A stretch of 59,338 nucleotides of DNA from an uncultured Clostridia bacterium. GTDB lineage: Bacteria; Bacillota; Clostridia; Oscillospirales; Ruminococcaceae. Position 1 is the stretch's first letter. Each line of letters opens with the position of its first letter. The notes under the pieces were generated by a model, which saw only the letters and a program-made list of their open reading frames with translations, had not been told where the DNA came from and ran no database searches. The translations under genes were made by a program, and so were the position numbers. Positions 7,042 to 15,509 of the stretch are shown piece after piece. The stretch covers positions 1 through 59,338 of the forward strand of contig CANQLR010000014.1 in NCBI GenBank assembly GCA_947624745.1, written 5' to 3'.

Positions 7042-10000
7042 ATGCCTCATCTTACTTGTTCTGACGGAGCGCTCGTGCTGCTCACCCTCGCGGGCGATCC
7101 GACCGCCTACGACGAACTGGTCAGGCGCCATGAAAAGCGCGTGCGCTCGGCCGCGTACTCGGTCATACATAATCCCCACATCGCCGAGGACGCCGCGCAG
7201 GACGCCTTTTTGGCGGCATGGCTGAAGCTCGACCGGCTCATGGATCCCGAAAAATTCGGGGCATGGGCGGCGAAAATCGCGAAAAACTGCGCGAAAAACA
7301 TGGCGCTTCGGTTCCGGAATTATTTAAGCCTCGACGACGTCGACGGGCTCGAATATATCCGCTCGGACGAGGACGACCCGGAGCAGCTCCTCATGACGGA
7401 GGAGGAGGCGCGGCTCCTGCGGAGGGGACTGAGAAAGCTGCCCGAGCGCGCCCAGCAGGTGGTGTATCTGCACTACTACGAGGACATGAGCGCCGAGGAC
7501 ATCGCAAATCTCATCGGCGTGTCCGTTGGGACGGTCAAGTCGCAGCTCCACGACGGCAGGAGGAAAATGAGAAAGGAGCTATGCTCAATGGATGAAAAAT
7601 TAAACGATACATTATTGCAGAAAATACGCAAGAAAATTAAGGAAGTTAAAGATTGGCAGTACAAAAACTCCAAGGCGGGCTTTGAAAAGGTCTACGGCAG
7701 CGTTCTGAAGGACATCGATTCGATGCCCGAATGCCGGGAGAAATATCACGCCCTCGCCGACGTGCTGCTCCGCGGCTATTGGTGGCTGCCGGAGGAAAAG
7801 AACGACAGGCTCTTCGAGAGGATCAAGGAAGCCGCGCGCCTCGGCAAAAACAACGAGGTCATGTATTCGGTTCTCTACCGCGAGGCGCTGAAATACTGGG
7901 GAGAAAACAGGCTGAACCACATTAAAAACGTTCAGATCCCCTCGCTCGACCCCGTCGATTTCAGAATTACCGTCGCCGAGCTTTGGCGCTTATACGCTAT
8001 CGACACCGACAAGGCGAAACGGGACGAGGCTCTTGAGGCGTATGACAACGCGCTTAAGCTTCTTAAGCCGGACGAGCTGCTCTATTATTCGGTGGTCAAC
8101 TCCCGGGAGAACTATAAAAAGGCGGCGGAGCCGGATTTCATCGCCGACGTTCAGAATCGCTATATCTCCGACGGCGTGATCGAGCTCGACCTGTCCGACG
8201 GCATTAAGCTCGGGGACAGCCGGTACAGCAGCTTCGGCGAGCTCTATTCCTACAACTACTCCAACGGTCACCTGATCGACAGACTGTTCGTCTGCGACGG
8301 AATGATGACCGCCGACGTCAGGCCGGGCGAGAGCTTCACCGCCTCCGACGGCTCGACCCTCACCTTTGAGGCGGACAGCGAAACGACCGACGTTCCCGCC
8401 GGAAAATTCGTCGGCTGCGAGATCTGGACCTCGCGCCTGAGAAGCGTCACCTACCGCAGCTGGCTCAAAAGCGGCGTGGGAGTTATCCGCCAAGAGATAA
8501 TCTCGGAAGGCTCGCGGGAAACGCTGATGTTAAAAGCATATGACGTTACCAACGGCGAGGGGCTTTTGCCGATACATAGAGGCAATTTCTGGGAATATGT
8601 GACCGACGGCAACCCCGAGACATACTCCGCCGAGGTCAGGGTCGATATCCCGCGCTGCGGCAGCAAAACCGCAGTCGCCGCCGTGAACATCAGCGCCGTC
8701 AGGAAAAAATACGACGAGAACTCATGGTTCGACATGATACTCAAGACCCGCGCGGACTACTGCTTACGCGACCGCGACAACTCGACTATACAGGACGTGA
8801 GAAAGTATGCAAAGCGCGCCGTGGAGCTCGCCCAAACGCCCTACGAAAAGGCCCACGCCGAGACCGCTTACTCGGTCGTAAAAAGAATAATCGAGACGGA
8901 TCAGGAATTTAATCCCGACTGCGAGGCGATAGGTTTATGGAACTTCTTTATGCGAAGAGAGGTATACAATGCAGACGGCAGGATCCTTACCGGCGAAAGA
9001 AGCGGTAGATTTTCCTTTGAATGGAAACGGGGCGATCGCAATTCCCTCTTCTACCGCCTGCTCTCTAACCACATCTACTGGATATTGGGAGACGTTACGG
9101 GCTGCCTCTTCGACGAGCAGTGGAAGCCCGGCTACAGCGACGAGAAAACTCAAATTTACTGCGGCGAAGCTCTCAGAACGAAAGTAAGCTGCGAGGACGC
9201 GGGGACGGTCGAAGTAAAGGCGGGCAGCTTTGAAAACTGCCTCTCGGTGGACACCGTATGCGAGGGATTCCCGGAGGGTCAGGAATACCGCGACGGCAGA
9301 AGGACATATTACTTCGCGCCCGGGATCGGGCTCGTCAAGGTCGAGATATACTCTAAATCGGGCTTGAAAAGCGCCTATGAGCTGACCTCTTACGAGGGCG
9401 TCGGCAAGGGGTATATGCCGATAGAGGAGGGAATGAGGCGGCGCTATGAGGATTTGGGGCTCACCGACGGCTACGAAGGCGCGGCGGAATATGTATACGC
9501 CAAGGACAGCGAGGGAAAGATGGTAATTTTCTCCGACCTGACCGGCATTAGGCATAAGCCCCAAAAGATCACCCGCTACGATTCTATAATGGGCGAGATG
9601 GAGGAGGAGCGCCTTGACAGTATCGAAAAATATAACGAGGCGAACCTTGAAGGCAACTGCAACGCCATAAATATCCTTCTTCATCAGCTGACAAAGGGCT
9701 ACCATTTCTTCGGGGACGCCATAACAAGGGCGAAGAGGTGCCTTTACAACTACCGCCTGATGGAGGCTGCCGGAAACGGCGAGATCGCCCCGGCGTTCTA
9801 CGCGAGAGCTTCAAGGACATGCCTTTTGGCGGCGGTCGCGTTCATCGGCGGCGGGCAGAAGGACGAGGGGTACAAGTATTTGGAGCTCGCGATCGAATAT
9901 GCGGAAAAGTGGAAAGCGATACCCGAGGGCGAGAAGCTCAGCTTCGGCGACGAGGCGGTGTTCGGGAATATCGTCTACATCAAGGGGCAGTCGCTCATTG

Positions 10001-10182
10001 AGCTCCCCGACGGCACGAAGCGCGAAATAGCCGCCGACGGGACGATCGACGGTTGGCTTTCGGACAGCGGGATGATCTATGAAGCGATGACCGCGGTGAG
10101 GGGCTGGGAATGGTTCGACCCCGCGAGGGATGAGGAGAGATATAAGGAGCTGACTGAGAGGGCGAGGAGGATGGCGGGGTAG
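7042..10182 (+). CDS. ECF sigma factor fused to a large C-terminal region (1046 aa)
   Basis: The ATG at 7042 follows GAAAGGAC and begins MPHLTCSDGALVLLTLAGDP. The open frame extends further upstream, but that part looks non-coding. Residues 1-180 are an ECF sigma factor: AYDELVRRHEKRVRSAAY (region 2), WAAKIAKNCAKNMALRFRN, then QVVYLHYYEDMSAEDIANLI and SVGTVKSQLHDGRRKMRKEL (region 4). About 860 residues follow with no membrane span. They include a helical, TPR-like segment and two copies of a beta-rich module marked by AGKFVGCEIWTS or AGSFENCLSVDT, then a GVGVIRQE or GIGLVKVE line. An AAAGGAG site precedes an internal ATG at 7588, so the C-terminal part may also be made alone. The fusion suggests a self-contained, ligand-regulated sigma factor; this is inference. 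Confidence 0.8.
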   Translation: MPHLTCSDGALVLLTLAGDPTAYDELVRRHEKRVRSAAYSVIHNPHIAEDAAQDAFLAAWLKLDRLMDPEKFGAWAAKIAKNCAKNMALRFRNYLSLDDVDGLEYIRSDEDDPEQLLMTEEEARLLRRGLRKLPERAQQVVYLHYYEDMSAEDIANLIGVSVGTVKSQLHDGRRKMRKELCSMDEKLNDTLLQKIRKKIKEVKDWQYKNSKAGFEKVYGSVLKDIDSMPECREKYHALADVLLRGYWWLPEEKNDRLFERIKEAARLGKNNEVMYSVLYREALKYWGENRLNHIKNVQIPSLDPVDFRITVAELWRLYAIDTDKAKRDEALEAYDNALKLLKPDELLYYSVVNSRENYKKAAEPDFIADVQNRYISDGVIELDLSDGIKLGDSRYSSFGELYSYNYSNGHLIDRLFVCDGMMTADVRPGESFTASDGSTLTFEADSETTDVPAGKFVGCEIWTSRLRSVTYRSWLKSGVGVIRQEIISEGSRETLMLKAYDVTNGEGLLPIHRGNFWEYVTDGNPETYSAEVRVDIPRCGSKTAVAAVNISAVRKKYDENSWFDMILKTRADYCLRDRDNSTIQDVRKYAKRAVELAQTPYEKAHAETAYSVVKRIIETDQEFNPDCEAIGLWNFFMRREVYNADGRILTGERSGRFSFEWKRGDRNSLFYRLLSNHIYWILGDVTGCLFDEQWKPGYSDEKTQIYCGEALRTKVSCEDAGTVEVKAGSFENCLSVDTVCEGFPEGQEYRDGRRTYYFAPGIGLVKVEIYSKSGLKSAYELTSYEGVGKGYMPIEEGMRRRYEDLGLTDGYEGAAEYVYAKDSEGKMVIFSDLTGIRHKPQKITRYDSIMGEMEEERLDSIEKYNEANLEGNCNAINILLHQLTKGYHFFGDAITRAKRCLYNYRLMEAAGNGEIAPAFYARASRTCLLAAVAFIGGGQKDEGYKYLELAIEYAEKWKAIPEGEKLSFGDEAVFGNIVYIKGQSLIELPDGTKREIAADGTIDGWLSDSGMIYEAMTAVRGWEWFDPARDEERYKELTERARRMAG

Positions 10183-10228
10183 GGGGCGCCGAGCTGGGCT
10201 GAAGCGCAGGGGTGAGGTGCTGGATCAG

Positions 10229-10467
10229 AGCGGCGAAGCCCCAACGCCCATGAAATGGGCTTTGTCCGCCGTAGGAAAGGTTTGTACTATCCTTATAAAT
10301 AGCAGAAAATACGACATTTTGCAAGGCCTTATAAATACTGCTACGGCGGGAATTGCGCCAAGGGCGCGATTAGGGCTTCGCCCCATGGCTCCTGCATATT
10401 TCCCAAGTTTGTTAAAACCCCACCTACCTGCATAAGGTATTCGCTCGCGAGCTCGCTCATGCTATTT
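10229..10467 (-). repeat. Structured intergenic repeat, copy A
   Basis: Read on the minus strand it starts ATAGCATGAGCGAGCTCGCG, continues through GGGGCGAAGCCCTAATCGCG and TTTTCTGCTATTTATAAGGA, and ends at a GGGGCTTCGCC block. The same ordered motifs occur at 10850-11073 and 41228-41467. No ORF is shared by the copies. Confidence 0.8.
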
Positions 10468-10468
10468 T

Positions 10469-10847
10469 AAGTGCCCTCCCCTACCCCTCCCCGGTGGGGA
10501 GGGGGTTAGACCTGCACTTTCCCGATTCACCGCAGTGAAGTGCAGACCATTCACCTGCGAAGCGACCTTCCACGGTCTTGCAGCATGGTACCGCTTTCGT
10601 GGCTCTACGTGTAGCGAGCCCTTGTTTTTCTGCTTCACCGCGGCAAGGTGGTGGATCAGCGTGGCGAAGCCCCGGGCGCCCACGAAGTGGGCGCCAAAGG
10701 CCGCACTCCGTGCGGTCTTTACGTCGGCAAAGGAGCTGCCGACGGGGGCTTCGCCCCCGGTTTCTGTGCAAAGACAGCCCCCCTCCCACCGGGAGGGGGC
10801 CTTCATATAACTGTAAGTCTGCAAGACTTTGAGGGGGGAGGGCGCTT
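10469..10847. repeat. MITE-like element with imperfect terminal inverted repeats
   Basis: The left end AAGTGCCCTCCCCT and the right end GAGGGGGGAGGGCGCTT are inverted relatives (AAG-T/C-GCCCTCCCC). The interior contains several hairpins, including CCTCCCCGGTGGGGAGGGG, GGGCGCCCACGAAGTGGGCGCC (22 nt in total) and CCTCCCACCGGGAGG. No transposase is encoded. The element sits exactly between repeat copies A and B. Confidence 0.5.
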
Positions 10848-10849
10848 GA

Positions 10850-11073
10850 GATAGCATGAGCGAGCCTGCGAGCGAATACCTTTTGGCAGCTAATGCAGAG
10901 CTATAACGAAGTTTGGCATGGTGCAGGGGGTTAGGGGGCGAAGCCCTAATCGCGCCCCTCGTCGATTTTAGATAGCATGCAAAGTGCTGAATTTTCTGCT
11001 ATTTATAAGGATAGTACAAAATCCTTCCCGAGGCGGGCAGCATTCGCTCCGAGAATGATGGGGCTTCGCCCCC
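10850..11073 (+). repeat. Structured intergenic repeat, copy B
   Basis: Same motif order as copies A and C: ATAGCATGAGCGAGCCTGCG, AGCGAATACCTT, GGGGCGAAGCCCTAATCGCG, TTTTCTGCTATTTATAAGGA, then GGGGCTTCGCCCCC. It is inverted with respect to copy A. Confidence 0.8.
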
Positions 11074-11145
11074 GTACCCTCTTCGCCTATAAGTACTGCT
11101 CAAGCTTATTGAAGCGTAAAAGGCCCCTTCCCACGGACGAGGTGT

Positions 11146-11208
11146 CATAAGGAAGTCAAAACTAATTTTTATGAAACGGTGTGATTTCGGTTACGCTGCC
11201 TTTCTGCG
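11146..11208. repeat. Dispersed repeat, copy 2
   Basis: Contains AAACGGTGTGATTTCGGTTA in a stretch similar over about 55-60 bp to 2709-2767. Confidence 0.5.
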
Positions 11209-11655
11209 TCCGTAAGTCTGTTGAGGCGACAGGATGCTCAAGGGCTGGAATTTCAGCCTCGTCCGGAAAGTGAAATAAATCTTTATTTTCTGCCCCGTAT
11301 CCCGCATTGCTCCTCGCCTGAGCTTATTTGCGCAGATAATCTACCTCCCTTTCAATGACCCCCCTTTTGCCCATCTGCTCAACCGATACCCGAAATCTCC
11401 CGGCAAAAGATGCTCGCCATCTCAGTCTGTGAGTATCGACAGGCTGCGGTGGCGAATCGTGCGAAATTCATTTTAAATTTGAGAGCGGCGCATCAGAGCT
11501 CGTCTGTCCCGCCGATCGTGAACGGATGTGTCTGCTCTTTTTGCAAATAGTCCTCCCCCTCCCTCCGCCTACCCCCCGCTTTCGTTTGAAAAACAGTAGT
11601 GGCCTGCGGCAGGGCCGGGAGCGATACAACCTATGCTCTTTTCAAATCATTTCTT

Positions 11656-13371
11656 TTATTGTGCCACCGTATACAGCGCATAGAAATACCCCTTTCTATC
11701 CATCAGCTCGTCGAACGCTCCGGATTCGGCGATGCGGCCGTCTTTCAGGACGACGATCCCGTCATACTGCTTCAGGAGCGAGCCCACAAGCGAGTGGGTC
11801 ACGACGACGCGGGTGATCCCGTCCAATTTCAGTATATCGCCGATCACCTGATACGCGGTCTCTGCATCGAGCGCCGCAGTCACTTCGTCGGCGAGCAGGA
11901 CCGACGACCTTTGAAGTAAGCTGCGGGCAATGGCGATCCTCTGCTTTTCGCCGCCGGACAGGTTTTTGCCGTTCTCGCCGCAGAGGCAGTCCCCGCCGCG
12001 CTCGTTTATGAGCCGCGACAGCCCCGAAAGCTCGATCGCCCGATCCACATCTTCGGCAGGAAAATCCCGGAACATGGTGATGTTGTCGCGGATAGACGCG
12101 TCGAACACGAACACGTTCTGCTCGACCATGGAGACCAGCTCATAGAGCGACTTGCTGCTGATCCCCATAAGCTCGGCGCCGTCGTAGCATATCTCTCCGC
12201 TGTAGCCGTGGTGAGAGGCCATCAGAAGCTTTAAAAGCGTGGATTTTCCGCTGCCGGAGCTTCCGACGACGGCATAGCTCTTTCCCGCCTCAAAATCAAT
12301 ATTGATGTTATGAAGTATCTCGTTTTCGGGCTCATAGCCGAAGCACAGATGACGCACCGAAATGCCGCTTGTCAGGCGGTTGGGGATATCCTTTCCCTCG
12401 TCGCGGATATTCAGCTCCAACGTCCGCGCCATTTTTTCGACGAGGCCGAGCGCCGCCCGCCTTGAAGCCAGAAGCTCCGGCATCTGCTCGACGACGGTTA
12501 TCACCGCGCCGGTCAGATCCATAAAAACAAACATGGTGCCCGGCGTGATGTCCCAGCCGAAATATGCAAGCACCGCGCCGGCAAGAAACGTCCCCATCTG
12601 CGCGGAAAAGCTCGCGATCCCGCCTATCATCCCGAGAAGTACGTTTATCCTGCGCTTTCGGCATTTTGCGGCTTCGACAGCTTGGCTGCTTTTTTTCAAA
12701 AGGCCGACGGCGGCGCCCTCCGCGCGGAAGCTTTTTATCACCGAAAAGCCGCTGAGAATATCCTTTAAAGAGGCGGTAAATTCGCCGTTTTTCTCGGATA
12801 CGGCCTTCTCCGCCTTTTCAAGGCGCGCGCCCTGCCGCATTGAGCCGAGAAGCGGCAAAAAGCACAGGCCGGTGGCGATGACGGCGAGGATCGGGCTGTA
12901 AAGAAGCATCAGGATCACCGCGCCGCTCCCCCAGACAATATTGAAAACCAGAACATACTGCTTTTCAAGATAGCTTGTCTCCACGGCGGTGAGGTCGTTT
13001 GAAAACGCGGAGAGGTATGTGCTCACGGACTCACTCTGAAAGGACGCGATGTTCTTTTTCGTCAGCTCGCGGAAGGCAAAGCTTTTGAACTGCGTAAGCG
13101 CTTTTTTCATGAACTGCGGCTGCGCCCAATACTGGAGCCCTTTTATCGGCACGATCAGAAGGATCATAGCGGCAGTCAGCACCGCCAGCTTGCCGAGGGA
13201 AAGCGCGTCCGGCTCGCCGGAAACATTGTCGACAAGCTGCTGAATGAGCCACGCCGCCCCGAGATTCAGCGCGCTGAAAAGTACGGAAGTGAGGAGCATG
13301 GCGAGGTACGCCGGTTTGTTACCTCTGAAAAACGTCGAAATATATTCTTTGCGCAGGCTCTTATCCTTCAT
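11656..13371 (-). CDS. ABC exporter, fused permease and ATPase
   Basis: This 571-residue half-transporter has an N-terminal six-helix membrane domain (about residues 15-310). An ATPase domain follows with Walker A VVGSSGSGKSTLL, Q-loop VSMVEQNVFVFD, signature NLSGGEKQRIAIARSL, Walker B SVLLADEVTAALD and the switch histidine VVVTHSL. The Walker B glutamate is present. There is no C39 peptidase domain, so it is not a classical bacteriocin processing exporter. It starts 11 nt inside the end of the upstream XRE/TPR gene, so both are cotranscribed and coupled. It probably exports a peptide, lipid or drug. A homodimer is expected because no second half-transporter is adjacent. Confidence 0.9.
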   Translation of the reverse strand: MKDKSLRKEYISTFFRGNKPAYLAMLLTSVLFSALNLGAAWLIQQLVDNVSGEPDALSLGKLAVLTAAMILLIVPIKGLQYWAQPQFMKKALTQFKSFAFRELTKKNIASFQSESVSTYLSAFSNDLTAVETSYLEKQYVLVFNIVWGSGAVILMLLYSPILAVIATGLCFLPLLGSMRQGARLEKAEKAVSEKNGEFTASLKDILSGFSVIKSFRAEGAAVGLLKKSSQAVEAAKCRKRRINVLLGMIGGIASFSAQMGTFLAGAVLAYFGWDITPGTMFVFMDLTGAVITVVEQMPELLASRRAALGLVEKMARTLELNIRDEGKDIPNRLTSGISVRHLCFGYEPENEILHNINIDFEAGKSYAVVGSSGSGKSTLLKLLMASHHGYSGEICYDGAELMGISSKSLYELVSMVEQNVFVFDASIRDNITMFRDFPAEDVDRAIELSGLSRLINERGGDCLCGENGKNLSGGEKQRIAIARSLLQRSSVLLADEVTAALDAETAYQVIGDILKLDGITRVVVTHSLVGSLLKQYDGIVVLKDGRIAESGAFDELMDRKGYFYALYTVAQ

Positions 13372-14434
13372 TCGCGATCTCCTCCCACATACGGCTCAAA
13401 GCTTCGTTTTCAAGAGAACTCACCGTCTTTAAGACCGTTTCCGCGGCGGTGCTGCCTAAAGAGTCGAAGGCCACCTGCTGTTTTACCGCGCTTGCGAAAC
13501 GAAGGCTGCCCGCGGAATAGTCGGGATCCCGATCGAACTCCTCCGCAAGCTTTTTCGCCGCCAAAAGTGACGAACGGGCGCCGGCGGGGTCTCCGAGCTT
13601 GATTTGCGCATAAGCAAGGCAAATAAGAAAACTCACACAGGGCTTGTCGAAAAGATTGCTCTTGCCCTCCGCCTTAAGCCCCGCGAAAAAGTCCAGCGCC
13701 AGCCTGAGGATCGAAGCGCCCGAGGTGTAGTCCTCCCGCTTGAAATACACGTTTGCAAAGCCGCTTGCGATCCGTACCAGCGCCGCCGATACCGAAACAA
13801 GCGCCGTGGAGAGATACTCCGCCGCCTCTTCGGGACGGTTGCAGGAGGCCGCGAGAGACTGCCCGATCACATCGTCGTTTATGCCGCGCGGGTTGTTGCT
13901 TTTTAAGAGCTCCAGAGCCTTTTCCTCCTCGCCGAGCTCGGAATATGCGCCAGCTAAGTCATAGGTGATGGAAAGCTCGCCTATTTTGGGGTCCGTGTTC
14001 TGCCCAAGAAGAAGTATCGCGCGCTCCATCAACTCAATTGAGCGCCGAAGCTGCGGCCTTTCGCCGCTCATCAGCCCGAAAAGGTAGTAGAGCATTGCGC
14101 TCTGATACACGATCTCAAAGCAATTCGGATAGCGAAGAAGCGCCTTTTCCGCCTCGGCAGGACCGTCAGTATCCCTGTTTTTCATACACTCCCGAAGCCT
14201 CGCCGCCGCGTCGGCCTGCCTGTTGCTTTTCACGTTGTAGCCGAGCAGGACGTCCACCGACGTATCAAACAGGTCGGCGATCTCGACGAGCAGCGACAGA
14301 TCGGGCGCGGACAAGCCCGCCTCCCACTTGTAGACCGCCCCGACGGTAACGCCCAACGCGTCCGCCAGCTGCTGCTGAGTCAGCGCCCGCGCCTTCCGGA
14401 ATGAACGGATGTTCCCTGCAAGATCAATTTTCAT
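13361..14434 (-). CDS. XRE regulator with TPR-like C-terminal region
   Basis: This 357-residue protein has an N-terminal helix-turn-helix (FRKARALTQQQLADALGVTV, GAVYKWEAGLSAPDLSLLVE, then LFDTSVDVLLGYNV). About 270 helical residues follow with TPR-like spacing: ALLRYPNCFEIVYQSAMLYY, YDLAGAYSELGEEEKALELL, LAYAQIKLGDPAGARSSLLA. The plan resembles peptide-responsive regulators of the RRNPP group, but TPR repeats alone do not prove peptide sensing. It precedes and overlaps an ABC exporter, which it probably controls. The promoter is at 14464-14492. Confidence 0.8.
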   Translation of the reverse strand: MKIDLAGNIRSFRKARALTQQQLADALGVTVGAVYKWEAGLSAPDLSLLVEIADLFDTSVDVLLGYNVKSNRQADAAARLRECMKNRDTDGPAEAEKALLRYPNCFEIVYQSAMLYYLFGLMSGERPQLRRSIELMERAILLLGQNTDPKIGELSITYDLAGAYSELGEEEKALELLKSNNPRGINDDVIGQSLAASCNRPEEAAEYLSTALVSVSAALVRIASGFANVYFKREDYTSGASILRLALDFFAGLKAEGKSNLFDKPCVSFLICLAYAQIKLGDPAGARSSLLAAKKLAEEFDRDPDYSAGSLRFASAVKQQVAFDSLGSTAAETVLKTVSSLENEALSRMWEEIANEG

Positions 14435-14463
14435 ATAAATCCCCCGTTTCAGTGTTTGATATT

Positions 14464-14492
14464 ATTATACCGGCTTTTTTCACGTTTTTCAA
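14464..14492 (-). promoter_or_regulatory. Promoter of the XRE/TPR-exporter operon
   Basis: On the minus strand TTGAAA (14492-14487) and TATAAT (14469-14464) have a 17-bp spacer, about 30 bp upstream of the ATG at 14434. Confidence 0.8.
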
Positions 14493-14577
14493 CACACCGT
14501 TCGTATAATTTGGAGGTAAATTATTATACCGATGGTGGGGGTGAGGGAGACAACGGGCAAGGGCCGATGAGCCGCGT

Positions 14578-14817
14578 TTGAGTGATGAAGCGATAGATAT
14601 TTTGAAAAGTGGGAAGCTGAATAACAGGCTAATTTGTGAAATTCTTTGTTACGAAAACTTTAGGCGGCTGCTTGTTGATTCCGAGGTGTTTGTCGATAGA
14701 ATCGCAGAAATGCACACCGAGGAATTTATCTCGATCATGAATGTCGGCAGGCTTAAAGTCTTGGAAAAGCCGGGTGACGAGAATGCCTTGGATGTACGGA
14801 CTTTGATGATTGTGTAA
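14578..14817 (+). CDS. Orphan small protein or gene remnant
   Basis: This 79-residue frame starts at a TTG: (M)SDEAIDILKSGKLNNRLI, then CYENFRRLLVDSEVFVDR and TEEFISIMNVGRLKVLEK. It looks protein-like and more AT-rich than its neighbours. No good ribosome site precedes the TTG, and the frame is open upstream of it, so the true 5' end may have been lost. It overlaps the next ORF by 8 nt. No homologue is recognised. Confidence 0.45.
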   Translation: MSDEAIDILKSGKLNNRLICEILCYENFRRLLVDSEVFVDRIAEMHTEEFISIMNVGRLKVLEKPGDENALDVRTLMIV

Positions 14818-15187
14818 GAGGTGGACAATCTATATTGAGGGCATTTTGATACAGGATTTGCTCTCAATACTTAACGATATTAGAGAAAAACATTTGACTG
14901 ACAACACGACCGCCGATGCTCCGTACACGGCAGATGAAGCTCAGAAAAAGATTGATGAGGTTACAAATTTCAAGGGGAGCGAGCGGAAAAAGCAGCTGTT
15001 TCTTGTATGCAATCAGTTGCAAATTCCGTATAATACTCTCCCTCCAGAGGAGAAGGCTGCGCTTCTAAGTGCGATATCAAAGTCAAAGATTCTGGGGAAG
15101 TTGGGGAAGCACGGCAGAGGTAAAAGGAAGCATAAAAAATGGAGCAAGGATGATCCTTGCCCTATTTTCGTTCTAAAATCCGCTTGA
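14810..15187 (+). CDS. Orphan hypothetical protein
   Basis: This frame of up to 125 residues overlaps the preceding ORF. An AAGAGGTGG ribosome-site-like stretch lies at 14815-14823, so the real start may be an ATT or TTG a few codons downstream of 14823. The sequence includes DLLSILNDIREKHLTDN, YTADEAQKKIDEVTNF and LQIPYNTLPPEEKAALLS, and a very basic tail (GKHGRGKRKHKKW). The tail suggests nucleic-acid contact. I do not recognise the family. The pair may be an acquired accessory module. Confidence 0.5.
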   Translation: MCKRWTIYIEGILIQDLLSILNDIREKHLTDNTTADAPYTADEAQKKIDEVTNFKGSERKKQLFLVCNQLQIPYNTLPPEEKAALLSAISKSKILGKLGKHGRGKRKHKKWSKDDPCPIFVLKSA

Positions 15188-15253
15188 CGGTGCCATAAAT
15201 TGATTTTTTGATTGGAAACTTCTTTATGGACACCTGCTTACGGGGCGGAGGGG

Positions 15254-15282
15254 TTGACAAAACGGGAAAAGTGTGCTATATT
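15254..15282 (+). promoter_or_regulatory. Promoter of antitoxin-like RNA 1
   Basis: TTGACA at 15254-15259 and TATATT at 15277-15282 have a 17-bp spacer. The same architecture occurs at 15621-15649. Confidence 0.75.
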
Positions 15283-15288
15283 ATAGGT

Positions 15289-15367
15289 GCAGAGAGCCGC
15301 ACGGCTCGCCAAAATTACGTGTTAAAGAATAACCGCCGCTTTTGGTAGAGCAGGGCGGTTATTTCTT
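15289..15367 (+). ncRNA. Antitoxin-like small RNA 1
   Basis: A strong promoter is followed by about 80 nt without an ORF: a small GAGCCG-CACGGCTC hairpin, a single-stranded stretch, then a terminator stem ATAACCGCC / GGCGGTTAT (15329-15337, 15354-15362) with TTCTTT. Its 3' end overlaps, in antisense, the stop codon and 3' UTR of the 25-residue peptide gene at 15359-15436. This is the convergent 3'-overlap arrangement known from type I systems such as txpA/RatA and bsrG/SR4. Transcription is inferred from sequence. Confidence 0.6.
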
Positions 15368-15436
15368 TATTGTCTTGAAAATCTCAAGGAAAATGTATGC
15401 AAGTATGATATATAAAATCAACTGCTCCATCGTCAT
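15359..15436 (-). CDS. Hydrophobic 25-residue peptide, type I toxin-like (locus 1)
   Basis: The ATG at 15436 follows a GAAAGGGGGGATCTTT ribosome site. The peptide begins MTMEQLILYIILAYIFL and ends EIFKTIKK. This gives one predicted membrane helix with a short N-terminus and a lysine-rich C-terminus, the plan of pore-forming type I toxins. Its stop codon lies in the stem of the facing RNA's terminator. A paralogue of similar size lies 370 bp away. I could not match it by eye to a named toxin family such as Fst, Ldr or TxpA. No perfect promoter lies immediately upstream; TTGACA with an ATTATC/TATCAT region inside the repeat at 15510-15626 is the best candidate. Confidence 0.65.
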   Translation of the reverse strand: MTMEQLILYIILAYIFLEIFKTIKK

Positions 15437-15509
15437 AAAGATCCCCCCTTTCGGGAGGCGAAAATACGCGACAAAAGCTCTCAGAGCGCGAGCGGTCGGT
15501 CATTTTTGA

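Larger units (their letters stand above)
10183..11655. other. 1.47-kb gene-free region packed with repeats
   Basis: No frame here has a protein-like composition with a ribosome site. The left part holds two inverted copies of a 220-240 bp repeat (10229-10467 and 10850-11073) around a nested element with terminal inverted repeats. A short dispersed repeat follows at about 11146-11208. From about 11210 to 11655 nothing could be identified on either strand. Confidence 0.75.

Noticed and set aside
10229-11073. CRISPR array
   Set aside because: Repeats are few, long, palindromic and partly inverted with no regular spacers, and no cas genes are in the window.
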